A DNA stretch of 64,000 nucleotides from Plutella xylostella (GCF_932276165.1 NC_063998.1:1128501-1192500); one strand, 5' to 3'. Positions 20,069 through 32,359 are shown, numbered from the stretch's first letter. The notes: generated by a model not told the origin, from the sequence alone. Numbers and translations are program-made.

Positions 20069-20800
20069 ATACCACTTTTGCAACACCCTGTATAAGTCAG
20101 ATAAGTCAGTTTCAAAAACGGCGATTCGACTATCACGTGAGTACAAATATTTACAGCGAAAAGCGGGAGACTCACCTGTGAGTCACCTCTGATTACTCCT
20201 TCGGGAATTATAGTCGTGAGCATAATAATTATTTCCATTCCAACTATAAAGTACTGACATTAAAGAGAGCGATTTTGCAAAGACTTTTTATCATTATCGG
20301 TTATTTACTTACATTTACATACATTTATAAAATAAAATACCGTTTGGCAATGACTTTTTAATGGAATTGTCCTTAAATAAATAAAATACATCGATTAAAT
20401 ACGGTCTGTAACAATTAGTTGGATCCACTTCCGTTTTCAGGACTTTATAGTTTTACTGTATATACATACGTATGTATATAAGTCTTCTATTCACCCACAG
20501 ATCATTGTTCTGAGCTTAAAAATGCTGCCGGTGCCGGCGAATGGAAATCGTGCAGAAAACAACGCTTCCTCGACTGGAACGGATTTTCTCCCATTCGTTC
20601 TGAAACTTTGATGTTCACTCGCCGATGCGTGCTGAAACCGGCATTTGTTTGAGAATTGCATGTTTTTGAACGTACTCGTAGATGTAGGTTGAAGTAATAT
20701 ATTTTTTTTAATGTTAATGATTAGTGTTAGTTTTAAGTATTCCGATACACGATAGTTATATTTTTTTAGAACAAAAAAACTGATTTGTTTTTTTTAAGAT
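20069..20800. other. Mostly unique sequence; GC-richer block at 20490-20650
   Basis: Bases 20490-20650 (GATCATTGTTCTGAGC to CGGCATTTGTTTGAG) are GC-richer and non-repetitive. They are open for a short distance in one frame, with no domain recognised. This could be a conserved non-coding segment. Confidence 0.35.
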
Positions 20801-20801
20801 A

Positions 20802-21014
20802 CAGTGCGACAAACTTAACTGTTCCGGTGAGAGCGAACTAAATTGATCCATATCTCATTATTTACTAATGAATTATATATTGATATAGAGTAGAAGGGTT
20901 TATTGAAACCACAAGAGCGAATTACCACTACTGGCAATGTTAAAATCTTATAGAATGATGAAATATTACACATTTACGTGAGCTGTCACCGGAACAGATA
21001 AGTTTGTGGCACTG
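20802..21014. mobile_element. mariner-like MITE, complete, TA duplication
   Basis: Left end CAGTGCGACAAACTTAACTG then TTCCGGTGAGAGC; right end complement GCTGTCACCGGAACAGATAA then GTTTGTGGCACTG. TA on both sides (20800-20801 and 21015-21016). 213 bp. The CAGTG terminus with TA duplication fits Tc1/mariner. A truncated inverted copy lies at 39569-39776. Confidence 0.85.
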
Positions 21015-21149
21015 TATTTATTTAGCCCTTACAACATAAGTGACATCTGTCTTATTGTTTATTGATCATTTATTTATAATATTTCTTGATAATACAATCA
21101 ATGGCATTTATTATTATTATTATGCTAGACACACCAACCAAAGTTATTA

Positions 21150-21348
21150 TACAGTCACGGGCAAAACAACAGTTCCACCTACAAAATGAGATATTTTTAC
21201 AAAATGTTTACGTTTTTAGTTGCTAATATTCTGATGCGCCGTTAAATATACTTAAATATTGCAGAAGGCGTCATTAAATTAGTTTTTTTCGTTTAGGAGT
21301 AATTAGGTGATTTTTCTCAATGGAACTTTTTCATAGCCCGTGAGTGTG
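21150..21348 (+). mobile_element. MITE with CACGGGC ends
   Basis: Left TACAGTCACGGGCAAAACAA, right TCATAGCCCGTGAGTGTG. The interior contains TGCAGAAGGCGTCATTAAAT and TTTAGGAGTAATTAGGTGAT, shared with 46975-47101 and inversely with 59058-59185. Confidence 0.75.
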
Positions 21349-22925
21349 AAACTTACACAATTAAGCACCCTTGTTTTAAAATGAGAAATACCTACAATAC
21401 CTGAAATACATGTGATTCCTTATCAACAGGGAAGCGTAATTTTATTTAAAATGGATTTAGCGTCATTCCCGTTCATAAATCAAACGGGCTATTATTTCAT
21501 ACGGATGTCATTTTGAAATGAATACAAAACGAATCAGAGATAAGGGTTTTTGTACGTAAACACACCTTTTTACTATAATAAATCATTTAGCGGACATCGT
21601 AGGTACCACCAGGTATATACCTAGATATCCAAAATAAAAACAGACATAGCATTCAAAAAGGGTTTATGATTTCCTATATTATCATTCTTATACAATGTGC
21701 ATACTTTTGTGTTATTCTTTTATCGTTTTATGGTACGTTGCTTAAAAAAACAACAAAAATGCGGCTTTATTGCCCCTTAAATACCCCCCTATAGGACATA
21801 ACGTGACATGTATCTACGCTTAAAATTGTCCGGCGCAGGGGGGTCACTCCATCTGACAAAAAATTTAGTTTCGTAATTCTATTTCGCGAGCCACGACTCC
21901 ATATCATTCTAATAAACGTGCCGATTGCACGACAACTCTCGTTATTTTTTCGTCAGTATAGACTAACCCTCTAGTCGACCTATTAGACCTCCCGTTTCGC
22001 CGTACAATGACAAAAGGATGGTCAGACTCAGACGGACACACCACACTGAGCCGACCTATTGTCCCGCTCGCCGTACACCCGGAGGTAAATACAAAATCGA
22101 TGCTTACCTCATCCTGTCGCGTGACATTCTATTAGCGTGTGCTCAAACGCCGGCGGGCCAAGGAAATTGGTTCTCAGCTTATCTGGAAAAAAACCTATTT
22201 AGCGCTGCGAGGAGACGTAATTTTATGTGAGAGTATGCGCTAGGGTACGCACAGACTGGGACGAATCGTATAATTAACATATTATAATCTTCATTATAAA
22301 CGATCGAATGAAAATTGGTAAAGTAACGATAGCCATTTTTTTATATCTATTAAAAAATTTACTTAGCTCTACTTTCCATACAAACGCAACACTCACTGGA
22401 CTTTTAAGGACATACTTTTTTTTGTTATTATGTGATCTAAATCTCCTCATAGCATGGGAGCCATAATAAACAGAATTCGGTTCAATCTGAAAGCACCATA
22501 CACTTAGCTTGGTGTCAAGTAAATTATTTATCCCGTGTTTATATTTTAATCAAATAAGTCGAAAGTACGAGTACATATTATAGTAATAATGTAATGCTTA
22601 AGAAATTCAGCACAAATATGTAAATTTCAAAATTATTCCTCAGAAAAAACGTTGATGAAAAACGCATACTTACCTAATATCATGTTATACCTACATGGTG
22701 ATGCAAACCCGCATTATTTTTGCATGTAAAAATTGATTGACACAATTTCCTTGATAGAATCCGCGGGACGCCCCAGCTACAGCAAGTGCATGGAAATCAA
22801 GCTATTTGTAGCGAGCTCACAGGCTGCCGGTAGCTACGCTATTCTGGAACTACGCTATTGCTTGCTGCAGGAAATTATGCTATGTTTTTTATCTATCGTA
22901 TAACATCTGTTACTAACATCACATA
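21349..22925. other. No recognised feature; CpG-richer patch at 21820-22250
   Basis: Bases 21820-22250 are richer in CpG, with a 70-codon plus frame at 22018-22230 that has no recognisable domain. The rest is AT-rich. Nothing is shared with the repeats in the window. Confidence 0.4.
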
Positions 22926-22929
22926 GCCA

Positions 22930-23047
22930 GCGGTGCCCAAGAGAAAGGTCCAAGCTCCACTAGCTGACCACCGATAGAGAAGGATGGAAGCGCCTGGTGT
23001 CAGCCCCAGACTTCTCGGAGGAGTAGTTGGAGTGAAGAAGAAGAAGA
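22930..23047 (+). pseudogene. LINE C-terminal coding end with (GAA)n tail
   Basis: From 22970 an open frame reads TDREGWKRLVSAPDFSEE then a stop at 23024-23026, followed by GTTGGAGTGAAGAAGAAGAA. This is the coding end and tail of another lepidopteran LINE family. A 5-bp repeat ATAGC flanks it (22925 and 23048 region), so the boundaries are tentative. Confidence 0.65.
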
Positions 23048-23049
23048 TA

Positions 23050-25773
23050 GCATCTATTATAATATATGCATAGCATATTATGTGGCACCTAAGGAATTAC
23101 GTTAGTGTTGCTTCAATGGTTTGAAATCTACGAAGTCTGTCAGCCAAATATTGTAACTTAGTGTTAATAATGTATAAGAAGTCCTAATTTATAAAATTTT
23201 AGACAGTCCATTTGTATAAAATCTGTGAGATAAAACCAATTTTTAACCAGAACAGATTATTTAGTATTTATTATAATGAGGGCTATCGAGTTTTTCATAT
23301 AAATTAACTCTCACAGCATCCTGAGGCCTTCACACCTACAGCCTCTTCGTCAACATCAACAGTAAAGTTGCAGAATAGCACGACTATTTGCTATTCCGTC
23401 AGGCTGCCAAGGTTTGGCGACCTATAAGCCGTTCATTTTCCTATTGGGGCACGAATCCGGGGTCTATCCAATTTTTCAAGACTTTCCGAAGACGCGCGTC
23501 TTTATGTTGCCTGTATTTTTATGTCTTTTAAATGGAGTATCGAATGGGTGGCGGTGTCAGCGTAGGTTCTTGTAGCTATAGTTATAGCAATTTTAAGTGA
23601 ATATACCGTTTTTGTTTGGTTGATTTGAAGTCAAAATGAGTGAAAAGCTAAGAAATTGTGAAAAAGCGATCGAAAAGAATCGATGAAGGGGTGTTATTAG
23701 AGATTAAGTTCCAGACATAATAAAATTGAAATATCATAATATATAAAAATTGTGAAACATAATTTAATTCCCAACAAAGTGCATACAACCAACAGCCCAC
23801 AAACTTAAAAAAGAACCCTTAGCTTTACCGACCATAGACAGCGTAGAAAAGACAACTTAGACCGACAATACAAAGCAAACTTTGTGTATAACATTCCGAC
23901 AAGAGACAGAAGCAGAGTTTGACGCGACTGTACAAAGGGAAGGAAGTGGCGTTCAACAAAGGATTTCTTGAAAAACTTGTGGAAGCGATTGTACGCCAGG
24001 CCTCGATGCTATTGTAAGAACTGTGGCCTAGTAGTGAGACCACGATGCGTGACCGTGATAGTTTTAAATAATAACATGAGAAAAAGCAAAAAAATATTGT
24101 AAGTGACGATATAATAACTAAAAGTTATATTTATTCGAAGTAAGTATTCTTTTTGACTTATTTATATCCGTATTATTTTGGAAAGCACACCTGATTTTCG
24201 CCGAAATAATGAGTTATTCCACACATCTGGACTTTTTGGAACCCCTTGTACACGGATGGAATTTTATCAATGGAGAACCAAAAAAAAAATAGCTATTTAC
24301 GAGTACGTACTTACCTTATTTTACTCTACAGGGTGAATTTCAATACGGTGTATGTTGAGTGGAAAAATATTACCTGCAACAAATAAAAACATCCATGATA
24401 GTTAACAATTTCTAGCAAAAGTTTAGTGGAGTATGATTATGAAATGTATTATTATTCTATAAACATAGACAAATACTACGTAATATTATGCATGAAATAG
24501 TAAGTAATTGGATACAACATTCGTAACAATTTTGATCACGTTTGTTTAACAAGAAACGGAAGTTACATCGTAATACAGATTTTAATCAGAAAACTGTTCC
24601 TTATTATGAGAGATATAGCTTATCTCGATTAGAAGGGATAGCACAGTGTGCAAGACGAGCTCATCAAGATATGACAAAAGTTTTGCATTGCATTCACTCA
24701 CATGTCACGATAAATAATTTCTTGGCGTCTTGCGCCCTGTGCTAGGCTAACCAGTGGCACAAATGACATTTACAACACCTTGTAAGTAGTTCACTATGCG
24801 TATATTATGGCCTATTCGTAATTATTAATCTAATTTATACAAAAGTCACATATCACCGCCTACACAAGCTCCGCGTCACACACAATGCCTTATGTTTGTC
24901 TATGTGCGTCATAAAATAAGATAAATAAATACTGTAGCTTATTCAAGGCATATTTTCGTCTCTAAAGCAATATTGAATTTGATGAACACGTTTATTGCAC
25001 TCACAGACTACACCATATACAGGGTGGTATTTTGTAATGCCACCTGAATAAGTGCTCATAATAAAGTACATAGAAAACTTTACTGAAAGGAAATAATAAT
25101 ATTTTGTAAAGAAACTTAAAAAGCTTTGGATAATTGCCGGCTTAGCGGAACTTGAATTGGTACATTCGGCAATTACCTATGACTATTGATGAGATTAAAA
25201 AATACCAGCCATTAAAAACAAGAATAATTTAGGAGATTCCGCAGTCCGCTACCTATTTACAATTTGGCTTTTATACGGATTTCAGTTAAAACAGGCACTG
25301 TATCAATTTACAAACACTATCTATGCTTCCCAAAATACGACGCTGTCGTTATGATGTAATTTTCCACGATACATGTCAAATACAGAGTGTCTAGAGGACA
25401 TTTGAAAATCTCAGTGAGGGTTCAGTTTGCATAGGACTAGTATTAGGAATTTTCGCAAAATCTATCCCGTAATTTTGGATTTAAATGTCGGTTGCTTATT
25501 TTTTTTTGAAATCTCAATTGTCTCAAGCGTTCCAATTGGTGGTCTTATTATTCTGTTATATTAAATCGGTTTTATGTAAGCAGAGAACGTTCGGAATTGA
25601 GTAATCAGAAACTGTTTAAATAGATAAGTTCCAATTAATAATTTAGCACTGGTTAATCGTTTAACTATCAAATATTTCTGTTAAGTCATTTCTTAACTAG
25701 AAATCCTTGACAAGTTTGTTTGGCTTATATGGATCAAAATACAAATGAGATTTAAAAAGTATTTTAAACGGTA
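23050..25773. other. Long stretch without recognised features
   Basis: Read in all frames; only short frames without domains (for example 23825-24043 and 24542-24745). Isolated MITE-end scraps occur: CTACAGGGTGAATTTC near 24327, ATACAGGGTGGTATTTTGTA near 25018 and TACAGAGTGTCTAGAGG near 25381. None has a matching partner. Confidence 0.5.
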
Positions 25774-25775
25774 AT

Positions 25776-27730
25776 CCCAACAAGCAAAATGGTCGAATAA
25801 GGGCCCATTTATAGCACTTAAAATCGAATAAGTATTGATTAATGGCTGAAATTTTACTAGATTGTGCCATAAAAGTGGTACAGCTATTAATAAGCATTTT
25901 TATCTAATTTGCGCTGTAACAATGTCGAATACACATCTACTCGACCTATATTCGACCTATATAGCCCGTTTATTCGACATTTCTATAAAAGCTGCTTTAT
26001 TTTATTTAACGCACACATTAGTGCTGAAAGAGAGCTTTAAGAGTTATTAATTCGCTTATTGATTGTTCAGGTTGCTATTATAGAACTATTACTCATCATT
26101 GTATTATTTGGATCTAATTAGCTGAATAAAAGATTTTATTTTACTATACTGCATCATTGTAACTCTTATAGCTTCATTAATCGACATTTCGAATAAAAGC
26201 TTTCAAATAACTGTAATAGCTCACATACTATTTGAAATGCTCTTATGGCACATTAATTCGATAAATAATTCAGTAACAGCATTTTGGTTACGTTTATACA
26301 GTTTATAGTATTTTAATGTGACAAGCAAATAAATAATTCCATTGCACATTCATTTTTTTATTACGTGATAAAATGGATTACAAGTCATGGAAATTAAAAA
26401 AGAAAATTAAAACAAAGATACGGAAAAATTCAAACTAAGGTTCAAACAAAGTATTTGTCTCAAAATTCGTCAAGTGCGATGGCCGAAACGTCAAGTGGTT
26501 CCGTTGTTCCACAGAAAACAACTGAAGAAATCGTGGGCCTGGTGTCTCGGTCCATAAAACATATCCTCCCTTCTCAATTGTCTGCACAATCTTGAAAACC
26601 ATTCTGGAAAAAAAGCGTGATTAGTATCTTTTCTGCTTTATTCAAGTTGTATACTTGCTTGCTTTGCAATCAATCAATCACTTTTAAATGTTTGCTATAT
26701 TCTATTCTGAAAATCAATGTAATAAATTTTTCATCGTGTGAAGAAAATGAAGTTTTTTTTTATAATTATATAGTTGCTAATTTATCATTAAGTATGAAAT
26801 GAAGCAAATATGAACCAATCGTTAATTAATTACATTTAATAAAATACATCAAATGACATTCACCCCAACTCGGGTTAGTCAAGCTAAGGATTTTGCATTG
26901 AGGAACCCTAAATTTATTTAATGATGGCTGCTTGTTTTGCTATAAGTGCAACATTGTAACTATTATTGCATCAAAAATCGATTAATAGTGCTGTAATAGT
27001 GATATACGAACAAACATGGCTATTATTTTATTTTTATAATTTATTTAATTAATTTTGACCATATTTACTATTTTTTAAGAAAGATTTAACGTAGCCCTTA
27101 AACATATGTTAAAGAATTCCTATTACTTTATCGATAAAGTTAAATGCGCCTAAGATTTTTCGTATACGAATGTGTAAAATGCAACAATAGAAATTGCACT
27201 AGTAATAACTCATTTAGTTATTAATGGAGACTTACTTACCTTTATGCTTTTGTAATCAGTCATTACGATAGATCAGTCACAATAATCCACAGATTTTCTT
27301 CCATATATTTTTCTGCAACAGTGTGACTAAAATTCAGCTAAATAGTGGGGAAAAAGAAATTTTGTTGCATTTATCCCACAAAAATGAAGAGTTGTAGCAA
27401 CTCGACAGCTATTATTCTACTTATTAGTCGATTAATGAGCACCACATCGCTGTTACTGCACCCTTAGTGTAGAAGCTGCAACAAAATTGCTATGACAACC
27501 CTAAATTGGGTACAGTTTACTTTTACTCGACTTTTAACCTACTATATAAGCTTCTTGGTTACAATCACTCGACTTTCATAGCACTGAATTGCTGTATAAT
27601 TTGTGCCCTTTTCGCGTCGAGACAGCGCTGCCGTGACCATTATTCGACTAATTACGGGACTTTTACAGCACATATTAGCAAAACAGGAACGTGGCCGTTA
27701 CCTTTATTGCACATATTTTTGCTACTTGGG
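25776..27730. mobile_element. 1.95-kb TIR element with subterminal motif arrays
   Basis: Left end CCCAACAAGCAAAATGG and right end complement (CCCAAGTAGCAAAAATA) agree at 13 of the first 15 bases. AT flanks both sides. About 500 bp at the left and 330 bp at the right are dense in short motifs, mainly TCGA (as ATTCGAC/GTCGAAT) and TTATAGCAC/GTGCTATAA or GCTGTAAT, in both orientations. Examples: 25792-25827, 25925-25976, 26181-26192, 27402-27436, 27525-27580 and 27643-27672. The middle carries a small decayed coding remnant (26373-26595). Subterminal repeats around a small TIR are the architecture of CACTA/EnSpm-type elements, but the ends do not start CACTA and the assignment stays open. Confidence 0.65.
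26373..26595 (+). pseudogene. Decayed N-terminal ORF inside the TIR element, family unknown
   Basis: From ATG at 26373 the frame reads MDYKSWKLKKKIKTKIRKN, a basic N-terminus, and stops at 26436-26438. One frame over, the sequence stays open from about 26439 through SSSAMAETSSGSVVPQKTTE and IVGLVSRSIKHILPSQLS to a stop at 26593-26595. The two parts would join with a single frameshift. The codon and residue composition is unlike the AT-rich noise around it. It may be the first exon of the element's original protein; I do not recognise a domain and suggest no function. Confidence 0.4.
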
Positions 27731-27734
27731 ATCC

Positions 27735-28531
27735 AACGCTAATTGCGAAAAAAAAACATACCTAATAATTGAGCGACTACAAAAAATAGGGCGTTCTCAA
27801 TTTTTTGGTAAGTACGAATATGTATAATTTACTGTTTATAGCATACGTTTATGAAACCAATATGTAATACACCTCCTTTATTTTTAATTTTGTTGTCATC
27901 TCTCTCTTCCTCACAGTTTATTCATGTAGTTGTCTCTGTCACCCGAGTCTCGCTATAGAAGCTTCTTATTTCCGTTAATTAACGGCTATGGAACTTTCGA
28001 ACACGCTTTTCTTCTAGCAAGTTAGTTTTGATGGAAATCCGGGCTTAATATAAAAGTTTTTCGGCGTAGAAATTACTCCCGCAGTACAAATAAATGGAAT
28101 CACTGATGGGAAATAGAGGTTTTATGCCTTATGCTGTATTTATTAGTTTGTGTATTCTACAATATATATTGTAACTATTTCATATATCTCTATATCTAAA
28201 ACCAGTCCAGTAAAACGTCACAATTTTTTTGATACATACAGTGACATACAATTTGTGGAGAAACGGTTTCGGTAATTCCGATGAAGTGGACGTTAATGTG
28301 AATTTCTATACAAAGAATACTGAATGCGATGCGTCCGTTGCGTACGATATCGAAAGGTGGACGTTACTTATCTTAAACAAGTTTACGTGCCGCGGGGCGG
28401 GGGCGAGTTAAAAAACCTGGCCGTAAAGAACCAACGGACAAGCTAAGTAGCTAGTTAACACGACATTCTTAGTTGATGATATTCTGATGCACTGTTATTT
28501 CACTTCATGGACGTGCAAAATTTCTAGCAAG
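27735..28531. other. No recognised feature
   Basis: Unique-looking sequence. Bases 28465-28510 (GATGATATTCTGATGCACTG) recall the interior of the MITE at 21150-21348. Confidence 0.4.
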
Positions 28532-28541
28532 TGTATTTGCT

Positions 28542-28684
28542 GCTGCCGCCTGCCCGCAGGACTGACGACCTTAGGCGGGTGGCGGGTAGTGGTTGGATAA
28601 GGAAGGCCGAGGACCGAGTGTTGTGGCGCTCCTTGGGAGAGGCCTATGTCCAGCAGTGGATGATTATTGGCTGATGATGATGAT
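28542..28684 (+). mobile_element. RTE-like LINE, extreme 3' end, with 10-bp target duplication
   Basis: TGTATTTGCT occurs at 28532-28541 and again at 28684-28693. The insert holds 39 uninterrupted codons from 28555: RRTDDLRRVAGSGWIRKAED, RVLWRSLGEAYVQQWMIIG and a stop at 28672-28674, then (TGATGA)n. Because the frame is intact and the duplication perfect, this is one of the youngest insertions in the window. Confidence 0.9.
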
Positions 28685-28713
28685 GTATTTGCTACAGAAA
28701 ATCTGTAGGTAAC

Positions 28714-28930
28714 TGGAAGATAAGATAACTATGTTACAAAGAAAGTGTTGGAAATGAGACCTGAAGGAAGGCGTAAGAGAGTAAGACCAAGAAAGACGTG
28801 GCTTGATTGTGTGAAAGTAAATATGAGAGAGTGTGGAGTGAATGAGGATATGACAGAGGATAGTGTAAAATGGCGTGACATGACGCACAAGCCGACCCTA
28901 AATAAGGAAAAGGCTAGGAAGAAGAAGAAG
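28714..28930 (+). mobile_element. Second LINE family, 5'-truncated, with 13-bp target duplication
   Basis: ATCTGTAGGTAAC flanks it (28701-28713 and 28931-28943). The frame through the insert reads KKVLEMRPEGRRKRVRPRK, TWLDCVKVNMRECGVN and SVKWRDMT, the C-terminal region of a LINE reverse transcriptase whose usual pattern is GRP..W.DCVK.DM...G. The 3' tail is (GAA)n. Family not named. It lies 20 bases from the previous insertion. Confidence 0.9.
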
Positions 28931-28943
28931 ATCTGTAGGTAAC

Positions 28944-30004
28944 AACGCACGTAGTTTTAAAAGCTATGTCTAATGGCTACATACTTACCAGCTACAGCCG
29001 TGAATCATTTAACATTTCAAACGTCCGAATCAAAGTAAATGCTTCCACATCCGAAATACGCTTACGAGCAATCAAAGGTCGCATTTGAAATTCACACACA
29101 AACTTAATTACATTTGGCGACCGAACTGGATCCGGCAAATCACGCCCCTTTTATAAGCTCATAGGCATGTAAGTACCTTAACAACATAAACGGAAACCTT
29201 AATTCTATGAAACGCTATGAGCCTTTGACCGAAAACCAAAATTCAATGTGTGTGACCTTAAAATTCATCCATGAATGGTGGTTTAAGATGCCCGCCGTCC
29301 AACCACCCTTGAATGTCCAAATTTAACCCTTAAAATGTTGAAGCAAATACAATAGGGATAAAAGGAAGCTTATTCTAGAAACATTATTGATTGAAACGAA
29401 ATGTGTGACGGTTTTAATAACGATTTCTAAAGACAAGTAATATTAGAGAATTTATAAGAATAAGTAATATTTTTTTTTGTTACTTAAATTAAAAATATAT
29501 TTATTTATAAGTACCAAATGTTCCTCTCATTGCTTGACAATCTTGATTGCTGAAACATGAAATTCTAAGAGATTATCTGAGGTAAATAGGCGTGTCCGTC
29601 GTCTAGACGGGATATTACCCTAATTTAATTTAATAAAAGTATATTCTGGTGCCGGAATACACCCCACCGAGCCAATATGCAAATTTAAATCGTCTCAAAG
29701 TGGGGTCTTCTTAATTTATTTAAAAAAAAAAGTATTTCTTGAGAGGTAAACATAAACATCGGTCGATTCAGGCAGGATTATATTTTTATAAGTGGATACA
29801 GCTGCAGTAACTTTGTTTTTTTTTTCAACAAACACCTTGCATTACCGTCGTTTCCAGTTCTGAGATGTCAAACATTTAAGAACGATATTTTTGGAAAAAT
29901 TGAAAGTAGGTATAAAAAATAGCATAACAACAAATAAATTTAAAAAACTATACAGTCGTTACTTTGAAACGGATTTTATATGAAGCCAAGTTATCTTTAA
30001 ACGT
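28944..30004. other. Unique-looking sequence, no gene recognised
   Basis: Bases 28990-29300 are non-repetitive and less AT-rich; the rest is AT-rich. No motif match to other parts of the window. Confidence 0.4.
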
Positions 30005-30280
30005 AAAAAATTAAAAACCGACTTCAAAAAACCACTAAAACGTAAGAAATAATTTAAGGTTTAGACCAATCCTAGGTCACAGTATAAATATACCTAAGCA
30101 GGTACTGTTCTTTTTTGATGTTGGTGCAGTGACAAAGTAGTTAATCTGAAGAAATATGGCACCAACTTCAAAAAAGAACAGTACCTGCTTAGGTATATTT
30201 ATACTGTGACCTAGGATTGGTCTAAACCTTAAATTATTTCTTACGTTTTAGTGGTTTTTTGAAGTCGGTTTTTAATTTTT
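30005..30280. repeat. Palindrome in copy 2 (arms nearly identical)
   Basis: The arms pair from AAAAAATTAAAAACCG / CGGTTTTTAATTTTTT inward to GTTGGTGC / GCACCAAC. I see about one mismatch in about 115 bases, and this same mismatch (GATGT versus GAAGT) also exists in copy 1, so it predates the separation of the copies. Confidence 0.95.
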
Positions 30281-30778
30281 TTAAAATTATTATTTTATTT
30301 TGTTATTTTTAGTTTATTTGCAATAATTATCAATCAAAAGTAAGATGCAAATGATACCAATATGTCCTACTCGTTAATACGAATCATTCGAGCCCAAACA
30401 CGAGGTAGTTGCTATATACCGTTGAGGAGTTCCCTTGACTGCCTTCCGTTTCCATCATCAGATCAGCTCAAGGTCACCATCATATCTTTTTGTTATAATA
30501 ACAATATTTACGTTATAAATTTCATAAGAATCGGTTGATAAGTGCCCAAAATGGAAATTTATACCCCTGTTTTTACCCCTTTACCCACCCTTGGGGGTGG
30601 AATAAAATTCTGAAAAAAAAATGGGACCACCCCTGAGCTCAACCCAATACATCAAAAAAAGAATTTTCAAAATCGGTCCATAAATGGCTGAGTAATCGAT
30701 GAACATACATAAAAAAAAAAAAAAAACATACATACAGACGAATTGAGAACCTCCTCCTTTTTCGAAGTCGGTTAAAAA
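30005..30778. mobile_element. Palindrome-bearing element, copy 2
   Basis: Same organisation as 19203-19940: a palindrome at the left, then the shared body (GTTGAGGAGTTCCCTTGACT, CTCAAGGTCACCATCATATC, CCCTTTACCCACCC) and the end AATTGAGAACCTCCTCC then TTTTTCGAAGTCGGTTAAAA. It has a small extra segment near 30620-30655 (GGGACCACCCCTGAGCTCAA) not present in copy 1. Confidence 0.85.
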
Positions 30779-32359
30779 GGACATGCTTTCATAAAGACAG
30801 AGACCTTATTTAATCATAAAGTTTAAACATAAATATTCTTGTTCTTAAATAAGAGCGTTACATTCAGTAAAATGAATTAAGTTAAAGTAAATAAATTCGG
30901 GTGTTCACGGTAAGAGGAAAGTTTCAGTCTTGATAAAGAATATCTCCTTTGTTGACACTTTTGTTGGACAAAAGACAGAATTGTATAACTTTTAGGTAAC
31001 TTCCGTTAAAGTTACTTCTAGGTATACCTACTAAGATTATTAAGTAAGTTTAGGAAAATATTTGTGCACAGTGACCAAAGTTAGGATCAAAAGTATTCAA
31101 AATAATGTTCTCTTTTCATACCGTTACGATAAGTAAAAAAATATCAAGCAAAAAAATATCAATGTCCTGATTTAACAACAATAAGATTACTTGATTTACT
31201 TATTGATACGTTTTTTGTTATTACTGTAGTTATGTACATAATTTACCTATTAAGATTATGTTTACAAGTATAACAGTTGTACATCAAATACATTTGAAAT
31301 GAATACTCATCAAACAACCGCTAAGGTACACATTCATCAAGAAAACAGCCTTACAGAAACCAATAAATTGGCCCGAAACGTTACAAAAGAGCCTATTCAA
31401 TTAGGCACTTTATAAAAAAGCGGAAATAAAATACAGCAAAGACGAAGAAACGAGACAACGTAATTATCGTTCTGTCTCCATTTCTTCCGGCCATGGCGAG
31501 ATCAATTCAACGATGAATATTATATGTTTCAATTAAATAAACGGCAAGGAACTGGTTAGCGGCAAATAAATTATTCGTATCTGAAGTCAAATGTGTGCGT
31601 AGAATGGATTGCACGAAGGCGCTCGATATTTTATCTTCTTCTTTATCAGTAGTAGAAACCAAAGAAAAATGTGGACGAAAGTGGAATGAGTCTCACCTAA
31701 GACCGATGCCACACGAGACGAGCGTTCGTCGTTCTGGATAATAGTTTAGTGCCCCACCCACCTATCGCTTACTTGTTTTGACAATTATTCGGATTCAAAA
31801 TGTACTGAATTTGACATTAATTACTTCGTGAATGTTGTTTCTTTTGACTTCGCGATATGGCCCCTGAACGACACGATGCGTCGCCGTCCGTCACTCCAAT
31901 GGATTCAGCTGACGCAGCGCTAAAGCAACTCACACACAACTCCCGTCAGCCATCGCTCTAAGATAAAAAGTTTGATGATGGTGGCCGAAGATATCACTTT
32001 GGGCTAGGAGTCAAATACATTTTGGTTCAATAGGTATTTAGTGTGGAATAGCTTCTTATTTCTTTATTGACTTCAGAACGGTTCCCTTGAAGAAAGTACA
32101 TACATTGACCTGGCAACGGGAACGTCAATGATAAAACTCCGCCCTGTATATTTATTACAAGTAGCAAAACATTGAAAAGCGCTTTCAAAAAGGGGATTTA
32201 ATATCCTGCGTCACAGTAAATACCCACTGTACATATTAATTTCCTTGGCTGAATAGGGATGGGTATCACGAGCGTTCAAACTCCAGTGACGCGGACACGG
32301 CTTTAAAAATACTTAATAATACACCCACGTGCAATGAAAACGTTCCAGCTGCCATTTTT
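30779..32359. other. Mostly unique sequence, no gene recognised
   Basis: Bases 31380-31620 and 31690-31980 are non-repetitive and less AT-rich. A MITE-end scrap (CTCCGCCCTGTATATTTATT) lies near 32139-32158. No coding frame with a domain was found. Confidence 0.4.

Noticed and set aside
31700..31900. Possible MITE around GATGCCACACGAGACGAGCG
   Set aside because: No matching inverted end could be found.
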